Positions 1 to 5,508 of a stretch of 12,094 nt of DNA are shown here, piece after piece; positions within the stretch are counted from its first letter, which is position 1; each line of letters opens with the position of its first letter. The notes below the pieces were generated by a model. It had not been told where the DNA came from. It saw nothing but the letters and a program-made list of their open reading frames with translations, and did no database searches. Source of the DNA: Actinomycetes bacterium (lineage in GTDB: Bacteria; Actinomycetota; Acidimicrobiia; Spongiisociales; UBA5794); NCBI GenBank assembly GCA_023336855.1, contig JAMBLK010000094.1, positions 1-12,094 on the forward strand, read 5' to 3'. A program made the translations under genes and the position numbers.

Positions 1-37
1 CACACGTTGCTCGATGATGCCCGATGTCGATTCCTGA

Positions 38-80
38 CCTCCTTACACCCTCTGCGGTGTGCTCCTTTGGCCTCCTTTGG
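38..80 (-). other. Purine-rich flank with hairpin and SD-like motifs after the USP gene
   Basis: On the minus strand, after the TGA of the USP gene, there are two tandem 10-base units differing at one base (61-70 and 71-80, each containing AAAGGAG). A small hairpin follows (ACACC at 45-49 pairs with GGTGT at 56-60), and then TAAGGAGGT (37-45), a full-length Shine-Dalgarno match. No ATG, GTG or TTG lies 4-12 bases beyond that motif, so I do not call a gene start. Positions 1-36 show nothing recognisable. The operon may continue outside the window. Confidence 0.3.
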
Positions 81-84
81 TGTG

Positions 85-927
85 TCAGGGAATGACGGCG
101 AGTGGGACGGGGGAGTGCCGGGCGAGATACGAGGCGGTGCCCCCGAGTCCGCGGAACTGGCCCTCGCCCCGGGATCCGATCACGATCAGGCCGGCTTGGT
201 CGCTTGCCACCTTCTCGACGAGAGCGACGCGCGGATCGCAGTGGGCTACGGCGATCGAGTAGTCCACACCGAGATTGCGGAACTCCCCGAGCGCCTCTTC
301 GGTGGTGGACCTCACGCGTCCGTTGACATGGTCGACGAGTCCTGGAGGCCTCTCGCATCCGGGGGACGCACAGCGAACGATCGTGGCCGGCACGCCCAGA
401 GTTGCACAGAACCTGGCCGACCACGACAGAACGCGTTCGGCAACTGCTGAACAGTCGACACCTACAACGACTCGGGTCGCCGTCAGCGGATCGGGGGGCT
501 CTCGGCGTGGCACGACAATGAGAGGTCGATGGGTGGTGAAGAGGAGGCGCCGGCTGATGGAGCCAAGCAGCAAGCCCGACAACGGTCCAAGACCTCGCGT
601 CCCGACGACCAGCATTGCTGCGTTTAGCTCCTCGGCTGTGTTGAGAAGCACCTCTGCGATCGGTCCCTGAACGGCGGTGACGTTGATGCCTTTGAGTCCG
701 TCGGCGTCGAGGGCTTGGGTCATGATCTCCGCGACGTGGGCATTCATCTCTGCGACGTGTTCGTCGACATGGTCCATGTAGGGCGGGGGTACCTCCGTCC
801 ATGCCGCTACGGCCTCGACGGGTGCGTCGAGTCGGCGTCCGGTTTCAATGGCCCATGCCGCTGCGATCCCAGCATTCGGGGATCCGTCGACACCGACCAG
901 GATGGTGTTCTGTGTACGTTCGATCAT
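85..927 (-). CDS. Tandem-domain universal stress protein
   Basis: A 280-residue protein made of two UspA-like domains (about 4-140 and 151-280), the two-domain layout common in actinobacteria. USPs are cytoplasmic, often ATP-binding, and accumulate in stress and stasis. Domain 1 opens with ILVGVDGS and has an exact G-2X-G-9X-G-S nucleotide motif (G109, G112, G122, S123), so ATP binding is expected. Domain 2 opens with VVVGVDCS, and its loop (G251, G254, G263, T264) has eight rather than nine intervening residues, so its binding is uncertain. I chose the ATG at 927 because AAGGGAGG lies just upstream and the USP fold starts there; the frame stays open to 1011 but adds only unconserved residues. 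It is the third gene of the minus-strand operon, 80 nt after the ATPase. Pairing a USP with a CtpF-type pump recalls Rv1996-Rv1997 of M. tuberculosis. The family call is secure; the exact role is not. Confidence 0.93.
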   Translation of the reverse strand: MIERTQNTILVGVDGSPNAGIAAAWAIETGRRLDAPVEAVAAWTEVPPPYMDHVDEHVAEMNAHVAEIMTQALDADGLKGINVTAVQGPIAEVLLNTAEELNAAMLVVGTRGLGPLSGLLLGSISRRLLFTTHRPLIVVPRREPPDPLTATRVVVGVDCSAVAERVLSWSARFCATLGVPATIVRCASPGCERPPGLVDHVNGRVRSTTEEALGEFRNLGVDYSIAVAHCDPRVALVEKVASDQAGLIVIGSRGEGQFRGLGGTASYLARHSPVPLAVIP

Positions 928-963
928 GTGCGCCTCCCTTCGAGGATCTTGGGTCAGGGTCGT

Positions 964-990
964 GCCGGCGGATCCGGGGATCGAACCGGC
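964..990 (-). other. Intercistronic stem-loop between ATPase and USP
   Basis: GCCGG (964-968) pairs with CCGGC (986-990), and inside it GATC (971-974) pairs with GATC (979-982) around a four-base loop. It sits in the 80-nt gap between the ATPase stop and the USP ribosome-binding site. No T-run follows, so it is not a clear terminator. It could influence mRNA stability or the relative expression of the two genes. Confidence 0.3.
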
Positions 991-1007
991 TTGCATGTGC
1001 GGGTATC

Positions 1008-3509
1008 TCATGACATGTCCTCCCTTCGGGCCATTCGACGTGACCAGGTCTCCGCACCGGCGACGGTGACGACCAGGGCGGTGACGACAAGAGCAAGGAC
1101 CTGTCCATCCAGGGGGACGAGTCCGAGCATCGTGCGGAGTCCCGGAACGGTGATCGTGAGCACCTGGAGTGCAACGCTGGCGATGATGATGATGTTGAGT
1201 GTCCGGTTCGGAAGGGATCTGCTCGTGATCCGGCGTGCCGGATAGACGAAGGCCAGTTGGGCCAGGGATTCATAGAGGAAGACGGCGGTCTGCGTGGTGC
1301 TCCCCGAGAAGGCGAGTGCTGGGAGTGAGAAGAACAACAAGACACCCATCGCGGCCTTGAGCGCTCCAGTGGTGAGGATGAATCGGACGCCCGTCCGGGT
1401 GAGAAGCGGCGCCGACGGTGGGCGAGGACGCTGCAACATCATCCCGGGGTTGCGATCCATTCCGAGAGCGAGGGCCGGTGGGCCGTCGGCGATGATGTTG
1501 ATCCACAGGAGTTGAACCGCGAGGAGCGGGACCAGGAGATTCCCGAAGTCGTCTCGCAGATCGAGCACCGCGGCACCCGTGACACCGATCACGATCAACA
1601 GCACGAGTGCGACATTGGTGGAGAACAGGAAGCGGATGAACTTGACGATGTTGGCGTAGATGCTGCGGCCCTCTTCGACCGCGGCGGTGATGGTGGCGAA
1701 GTTGTCGTCGAGGAGCACGAGGTCGGCAACCTCGCGACTTACGTCGCTCCCTCGCAATCCCATGGCGACGCCGATGTCCGCCCGTTTCAACGCCGGGGCG
1801 TCGTTGACGCCGTCTCCGGTCATCGCCACGATCTCACCGTTCGCCTTGTGGGCTTCGACCAGAGCGAGCTTGTGTTCGGGGCTGACGCGAGCGAAGACAC
1901 CGACGTCGCGCACGCTCCGGGCCAGTTGTTCGCTGCTCATTCGGTCCAGTTCTTCTCCGGTCACCACCGTGTCGGCCGCGATTCCGACGGCGTCGGCGAT
2001 CGCCCTGGCGGTGGCGGGGTGGTCGCCTGTGACCATCTGGACGCGAATGCCTGCCTGCTGTGTAGCGTCGATGGCGCCTGGTACTTCGGCTCTTGGGGGG
2101 TCCCACAAGGCGACGGTGCCGAGCCACTCGACGCCGACCTCCGCTTCGCCACGCGCCCATGCCAACGCGAGCATCCGGCTACCGCCTGCTGCGGCGTCGT
2201 TGATCTTCGCCGCCCATATCGATCGTTCTTTCGAAGTGAGATTGCTGCGCTCCAGCAACACTTCGGGGGCGCCCTTGAGATACGAGACCGGGTCGCCGTC
2301 TTCGAGAACGGTGACCCTCATGTACTTCCATGCCGAATCGAAGGATCGGACCGATTGGCGCTGGAAGCGAACCCGCGTGCTAACGGGATCAACCCCGCGG
2401 TCCATGGCGTAGCCATAGAGTCCGACTTCGAGTGGATCGCCTGAGCCGCCGTCGGGTTCCGCGTTGGAGGCCAACACCATCGCGAGGAGTGCTCGGTCTT
2501 CGTCGGGGGAATCCAGGTTGCGAACCGTCATCGTGTTCTCGGTGAGGGTTCCGGTCTTGTCCGTGGCGATCACCGTGACGGAACCAAGCGTCTCCACCGC
2601 TGCGAGGCGTCGGACCACTGCTTTGCGCGACGCCATCCGTTCGGTACCGAGGGCAAGCGTCAAGGTCAAGACAGCCGGCAGACCCTCCGGTACCGCCGCA
2701 ACCGCCACCGCGACCGCGAACAGCAATGCCTCATCGACCCGGTCGATACCCTCGATCCCGACACCGGCCACCACCAGCACCACTGCAAGGGCGGCGACCC
2801 AACGGGCGATGCGATGACCGAAGTGTGTCAACCGGCGTTCGAGTGGGGTGACTTCGACTTCGACGCCAGCCAACATACCGGCGATCCGTCCCATCGCGGA
2901 CTTGGATCCGGTCCTGATCACCACGATCCAGGCAAGGCCGCGAACGGCAAGCGTCCCTGAGAAAACGTCTTCTCCAACAGCGTGTTCGATGGGTACCGAC
3001 TCCCCGGTCAGCATCGACTCGTCGACCATCAAGCCCTGCTCGCTGGTGACCTCCCCATCGGCGGGGATCCGATCTCCCGATTCCACCCGAATCAGGTCAC
3101 CCGGGACCAACTGGGCGGCCGGGATGTGGGTCAGATGCCCATCGCGTCGGACCCACACGTATGGTGCGGCGAGTTCCTTCAGACGGGCCAGGGCGTCCTC
3201 GGCCCGGTACTCCTGCCAAACCCCCATGATGGTGTTGAACGCGAGGATCGCGAGGATCGCGATCGACTCGATCGGCCACCCGTGCATCCCCTCGATCGTC
3301 CAGACCACCGCGTCGAAAGCCAACGCGAACAACAAGATATAGATGATCGGGTTGTGCAACTGGCACAGGACTCGCTCCCACCACGGTGTCTTCCGAGCCT
3401 CGGGCAGCACGTTGGCCCCGACCTCCTCGAGCCGCGCTGCTGCCTCCGCCGATGTGAGCCCAGCGACGGTCGACCGTGCCAAGTTCTCGGTGAGCGAGTC
3501 AGCAGGCAC
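1008..3509 (-). CDS. Type II (Ca2+-type) cation-transporting P-type ATPase
   Basis: An 833-residue inner-membrane pump that couples ATP hydrolysis to cation export. Family hallmarks occur in order: N-terminal cation-ATPase domain (1-70), TGES in the actuator domain (168-171), PEGLP in TM4 (274-278), DKTGTLT with the phosphorylated Asp317, KGAPE in the nucleotide domain (412-416), TGDGVND (564-570), and six C-terminal helices from about 620. This is the P2 class, closest in style to Ca2+-ATPases such as mycobacterial CtpF. Ion-site residues kept are Glu275 (TM4), Asn632 (TM5), Asn671 and Asp675 (TM6). The TM5 Glu of SERCA is replaced by Leu (STNVAL at 630-635), and the TM6 Thr by Ala, pointing to one Ca2+ site as in plasma-membrane Ca2+ pumps, although Mn2+ or another ion cannot be excluded. 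The start is GTG at 3509 with AAAGGGA six bases upstream. It lies 27 nt after the preceding USP gene and is probably co-transcribed. Confidence 0.93.
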   Translation of the reverse strand: MPADSLTENLARSTVAGLTSAEAAARLEEVGANVLPEARKTPWWERVLCQLHNPIIYILLFALAFDAVVWTIEGMHGWPIESIAILAILAFNTIMGVWQEYRAEDALARLKELAAPYVWVRRDGHLTHIPAAQLVPGDLIRVESGDRIPADGEVTSEQGLMVDESMLTGESVPIEHAVGEDVFSGTLAVRGLAWIVVIRTGSKSAMGRIAGMLAGVEVEVTPLERRLTHFGHRIARWVAALAVVLVVAGVGIEGIDRVDEALLFAVAVAVAAVPEGLPAVLTLTLALGTERMASRKAVVRRLAAVETLGSVTVIATDKTGTLTENTMTVRNLDSPDEDRALLAMVLASNAEPDGGSGDPLEVGLYGYAMDRGVDPVSTRVRFQRQSVRSFDSAWKYMRVTVLEDGDPVSYLKGAPEVLLERSNLTSKERSIWAAKINDAAAGGSRMLALAWARGEAEVGVEWLGTVALWDPPRAEVPGAIDATQQAGIRVQMVTGDHPATARAIADAVGIAADTVVTGEELDRMSSEQLARSVRDVGVFARVSPEHKLALVEAHKANGEIVAMTGDGVNDAPALKRADIGVAMGLRGSDVSREVADLVLLDDNFATITAAVEEGRSIYANIVKFIRFLFSTNVALVLLIVIGVTGAAVLDLRDDFGNLLVPLLAVQLLWINIIADGPPALALGMDRNPGMMLQRPRPPSAPLLTRTGVRFILTTGALKAAMGVLLFFSLPALAFSGSTTQTAVFLYESLAQLAFVYPARRITSRSLPNRTLNIIIIASVALQVLTITVPGLRTMLGLVPLDGQVLALVVTALVVTVAGAETWSRRMARREDMS

Positions 3510-3536
3510 GAGGGGTCCCTTTGTAGGCGCCGGTTT

Positions 3537-4511
3537 CTATGACGACTCCTTGCCGGTTCGGTGGGAGCGTCGCGCCGGCTTGACCGGAGTGACGAAGCCC
3601 TTGGGTTTGACCGCCAGCACGGAGCAGCGAACCGATCGGAGGATGGTTTCGGCGGTGTTTCCCATGATCAGGCCGCTCAGTCCGGTTCGTCCGACGGTGC
3701 CCATGACGACGAGATCGACGTCGAGACGATCCGCCAAGCGGGGCAGTACCACGCCGGGTGCGCCGGCAACCATGTGGATCGCGCGTTCTGTCTCCGTCAC
3801 ATGGCGGATCGCCAGCATGTCGAGCTGCCCCAGCCGGATGGCCTCGGTGTCCCGGACCATGACGTCGACCATCGCTCCCGTCAGCCCGACATACGGGGAC
3901 GAGCGAAGCGTCGCTTCGCCGGCAAGAGTCCAAGCGTGCCCGATGTGAAGTTCCCAACCCTTGCGGTGGGCCAGTGAGGTCGCCAGTTCCATGATCAGAT
4001 CGTTCAATCCGTCACGGATTGGATCGTCCGGGTCCGGATCGACCAGAGCCAAGACCCGCCGGTTGTTGACTCGACCCGAGCGCATCACCCACACCGGGAC
4101 CGGGCACTTGCGTAGGAGATGCATCACTCCGCTGCTCAGGTGCGGCTCATCCGGCTTTTCCGCTACCGGTTCGCCAACCATGACGAGATCGTGCCCTTCG
4201 GCCAGGACACGCCGAATCACTTCGAGGAACGGTTCACCGACCGTCTCGACGACCTCGACGTTTGGACCACTCTGTGTGTTATCGAGGAGGCGTCGGAGTT
4301 GCTCCTCCCGGTCGTGCAGCAACTCTGCCTCGATGTCGATGACACGACCTTCCACGTTCATCTTCTTTCTCCACGCAGGCAGCGGCGCCACCACGTCCAT
4401 CACCGTCAGACGGGCGTTGTTGGCGTCCGCGAGTTCGACAGCGGCACGGAGAGTTAGCGGATCCAGATGTCCTGGAGCCGTTGCAACCAGGATGTTCTTG
4501 AACCTGTCCAT
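3537..4511 (-). CDS. UspE-like tandem universal stress protein
   Basis: A 324-residue protein with two USP domains (about 4-145 and 150-303) and a basic tail, close in length to E. coli UspE (about 316). Domain 1 begins FKNILVAT but lacks the glycine nucleotide loop: where it should be there is VMVGEPV, followed by unrelated residues. Domain 2 ends with a USP-type loop (G271, G274, G284) in which the residue after the last Gly is Asn (GNTAE) rather than Ser or Thr, a form also seen in UspE. At least one domain is therefore probably a non-binding partner. The start is ATG at 4511, with GGAAGGGG seven bases upstream; an adjacent in-frame GTG at 4514 is the alternative. It is the first annotated gene of the USP-ATPase-USP operon, with a long structured leader before it. 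The family is certain; ligand and partner are unknown. Confidence 0.92.
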   Translation of the reverse strand: MDRFKNILVATAPGHLDPLTLRAAVELADANNARLTVMDVVAPLPAWRKKMNVEGRVIDIEAELLHDREEQLRRLLDNTQSGPNVEVVETVGEPFLEVIRRVLAEGHDLVMVGEPVAEKPDEPHLSSGVMHLLRKCPVPVWVMRSGRVNNRRVLALVDPDPDDPIRDGLNDLIMELATSLAHRKGWELHIGHAWTLAGEATLRSSPYVGLTGAMVDVMVRDTEAIRLGQLDMLAIRHVTETERAIHMVAGAPGVVLPRLADRLDVDLVVMGTVGRTGLSGLIMGNTAETILRSVRCSVLAVKPKGFVTPVKPARRSHRTGKESS

Positions 4512-4515
4512 CACT

Positions 4516-4806
4516 TCACCCCTTCCTCACTTGACCGGCCATTTCCGGTGTTTTCTTTGGTCTCGAAATCTCGTCCGGCAGAGTCGGCCTTTCTGCCGTT
4601 TCTTCGCGGCGCATCCCTATGAAGAAGAACCGCGGAATCCGTCTTGGAGATGCAGCGTCGCGATCTTCTTGGATCGAATCCTCGACGTGATCGGAGGACT
4701 CGCAAGATGCCTCGGCACATCGCGCGGACCAGCCGCGACTATCGGACAGGGGGTCGGCGAGACAGACAAGGAGTCCCGCTCTGGAGCGGTTGGTGCGGGT
4801 AGCCAT
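4516..4806 (-). CDS. Possible leader ORF, 96 residues, unrecognised
   Basis: An open frame inside the leader of the USP-ATPase operon. In favour: an ATG at 4806 with GGAGG five bases upstream, and a TGA one base before the GTG codon of the USP gene, an arrangement typical of translational coupling. Against: the product is polar and low in hydrophobic residues, matches no family I recognise, and codon third positions are clearly less GC-rich than in the neighbours, more so towards the end. The same stretch holds two hairpins. It may be a regulatory upstream ORF, a small unknown protein, or chance. Confidence 0.22.
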   Translation of the reverse strand: MATRTNRSRAGLLVCLADPLSDSRGWSARCAEASCESSDHVEDSIQEDRDAASPRRIPRFFFIGMRREETAERPTLPDEISRPKKTPEMAGQVRKG

Positions 4807-4825
4807 CGCGGCCTCCGGATCCGTT

Positions 4826-4859
4826 GAGAGAACACTTCACTTCTTCGTGAAGGTCTCTC
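4826..4859. repeat. Strong hairpin in divergent intergenic region
   Basis: GAGAGA (4826-4831) pairs with TCTCTC (4854-4859), and CTTCAC (4835-4840) pairs with GTGAAG (4847-4852). The loop is TTCTTC, and three bases face one base between the two blocks. All 12 pairs are Watson-Crick, so the hairpin could form in RNA from either strand. On the minus strand it lies about 20 nt upstream of the GGAGG-ATG of the possible leader ORF. Confidence 0.45.
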
Positions 4860-4902
4860 CCGCCCCGGGGGAGGCCCAGCACGCCGGGCCCGGTGGGCCG
4901 TA

Positions 4903-4930
4903 TTGACGACTGTGCTGATTTGGGGATACT
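4903..4930 (+). promoter_or_regulatory. Promoter candidate for the winged-helix regulator
   Basis: TTGACG (4903-4908), a 16-base spacer, then GATACT (4925-4930), which matches the sigma-70 consensus at five and four of six bases. Transcription would start near 4937, giving a leader of about 100 nt to the TTG codon at 5038. The -10 lies inside a perfect palindrome, which suggests repression at this site. Confidence 0.45.
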
Positions 4931-4934
4931 CCCC
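4922..4934. promoter_or_regulatory. Candidate operator palindrome over the -10 box
   Basis: GGGGATACTCCCC is a perfect inverted repeat (5 bp, 3-base centre, 5 bp). It covers the rightward -10 GATACT and lies just downstream of the predicted leftward start site, so one bound protein could control both directions. The small winged-helix protein encoded downstream is the obvious candidate for binding, which would give autoregulation. No binding evidence is available from sequence. Confidence 0.35.
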
Positions 4935-4944
4935 TTCAGTGCTA

Positions 4945-4973
4945 TATATATCATGAAATGAATGTCACGTCTA
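4945..4973 (-). promoter_or_regulatory. Promoter candidate for the USP-ATPase-USP operon
   Basis: On the minus strand, TAGACG (4973-4968), a 17-base spacer and TATATA (4950-4945), in the only AT-rich patch of the region. The matches to consensus are four and five of six, with ideal spacing. It is divergent from and adjacent to the rightward promoter, so the two units probably share control. The alternating TA run also creates other possible -10 registers. Confidence 0.4.
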
Positions 4974-4999
4974 GGAGCGAGTGCGATCTTGTCTTGGCA

Positions 5000-5010
5000 T
5001 TCACGGTGAA
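5000..5010. promoter_or_regulatory. Small palindrome in the regulator leader
   Basis: TTCACGGTGAA is an inverted repeat of TTCAC and GTGAA around one base, 27 bases before the TTG start of the winged-helix gene. It could be a second operator. It is short enough to be chance. Confidence 0.18.
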
Positions 5011-5037
5011 CACTGAATCGCAGAGATAGAGAAGGCA

Positions 5038-5358
5038 TTGACCGACAACGACCGGCGTACGTGGACATTCCTCACCAGCCACGCAAGGGTGCTGATCCTG
5101 ATCTCGCAGAACCCCGACAGTCGTGTGAGAGACCTTGCCGACATGGCCGGTATCACCGAACGCTCGACACAGCGCATCATCGCCGAACTCGAAGAGGGCG
5201 GCTATCTCACCCACGAGAAGGTCGGTCGCCGCAACCGCTACATGCTGAGCACCTCCGCCACCCTCCGCCACCCCCGTGAACAAGCTGTCGAGATCGGCCT
5301 CCTGCTCGACGTGTTCAGAGACGCCGGCGACGACACCACCTCCAGAAGTCTGGCGTAG
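5038..5358 (+). CDS. MarR-like winged-helix transcriptional regulator
   Basis: A 106-residue DNA-binding protein. The N-terminus TDNDRRTWTFLTSHARVL starts the winged-helix fold. Residues 29-56 form the helix-turn-helix (RDLADMAGITERSTQRI), and 57-70 form the wing with basic VGRRNRYML, followed by LRHP and a C-terminal helix that probably dimerises. This matches a family of small actinobacterial single-domain regulators. The start must be TTG at 5038: an in-frame TGA at 5014 closes the frame and there is no ATG or GTG before residue 18. AGAAGG lies only two bases upstream, which is tight, so translation may be weak. The last codons (Ser-Leu-Ala) and the TAG lie inside a palindromic repeat, so the tail after about residue 93 may be acquired. 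It probably controls the divergent USP operon, itself, or the following acetyltransferase gene; the target is inferred from position only. Confidence 0.82.
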   Translation: MTDNDRRTWTFLTSHARVLILISQNPDSRVRDLADMAGITERSTQRIIAELEEGGYLTHEKVGRRNRYMLSTSATLRHPREQAVEIGLLLDVFRDAGDDTTSRSLA

Positions 5359-5396
5359 ATTTCGGCAGTATCCGGCGGTGGTTTTCTACGCCGGAC
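5348..5396. repeat. Palindromic repeat copy A (stop codon plus hairpin)
   Basis: GTCTGGCGTAGA (5348-5359) pairs with TCTACGCCGGAC (5385-5396) over 12 bp with one G-T wobble. It is a diverged copy of the element at 10402-10457: both arms, CGGC, GTATC and the TTTT before the right arm are shared in the same order. The TAG stop of the winged-helix gene (5356-5358) is inside the left arm. With its longer, imperfect loop it may act as a weaker terminator or attenuator before the acetyltransferase gene. Confidence 0.75.
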
Positions 5397-5417
5397 GCCT
5401 AAGGAGGGGCGGGCGAG

Positions 5418-5445
5418 GGTGTCGTGTGCCTCTAGCGTGGACACC
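5418..5445 (+). promoter_or_regulatory. Inverted repeat and possible -10 box upstream of the acetyltransferase gene
   Basis: GGTGTC (5418-5423) and GACACC (5440-5445) flank TAGCGT (5433-5438), which fits the actinobacterial TANNNT -10 pattern. No convincing -35 is present. If used, it would give a 5' leader of about 65 nt. The remainder of the 150-nt gap between the two genes is repeat copy A and plain sequence. Confidence 0.25.
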
Positions 5446-5508
5446 GGCGGCGGACGATGCTGTCATCCTGACCGTACGAACTCGGACACGACAGGAAAGA
5501 GAACGCTC

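Larger units (their letters stand above)
4512..4936 (-). promoter_or_regulatory. Long structured 5' leader of the USP-ATPase operon
   Basis: This is the gene-poor stretch between the divergent genes. If transcription starts near 4937, as the promoter call predicts, the leader is about 425 nt. It contains four stem-loops: 4873-4899 (GGCCCA with TGGGCC, enclosing CCGGGCCCGG), 4826-4859 (12 bp in two blocks), 4576-4598 (CGGCAGA with TCTGCCG) and 4534-4549 (ACCGG with CCGGT). The last ends just upstream of the USP ribosome-binding site, so it could affect translation. I see no match to a riboswitch class I know. The leader assignment is inferred from the promoter, not seen directly. Confidence 0.35.

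Noticed and set aside
957..1000. tRNA T-arm-like sequence (GGTTCGATCC on the minus strand)
   Set aside because: The stem does not pair in the canonical five-base form, and the expected D-arm and anticodon-arm positions fall in the ATPase coding end. It is better explained as part of the intercistronic hairpin.
1176..1197. GATGAT-type microsatellite
   Set aside because: It encodes the Ile run NIIIIAS in a C-terminal membrane helix of the ATPase; it is too short to be a distinct repeat.
1512..2444. A 310-codon open frame antisense to the ATPase gene
   Set aside because: Lies opposite the conserved DKTGTLT to TGDGVND region; its product is low-complexity and acidic and matches nothing.
3240..3280. 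Short direct repeats of GCGAGGATC
   Set aside because: They fall in codons for a repetitive transmembrane stretch (AILAILAF) of the ATPase and need no other explanation.
4576..4598. Plus-strand intrinsic terminator (7-bp stem then TTTCTTC)
   Set aside because: No plus-strand gene or promoter precedes it, and the T-run is broken. I treat it as part of the minus-strand leader structure.
4918..4938. A true DosR (dormancy regulator) box
   Set aside because: The GGGGA...TCCCC palindrome is about three bases shorter between half sites than the 20-bp DosR consensus and lacks the GAC/GTC inner bases. I kept it only as a generic operator.
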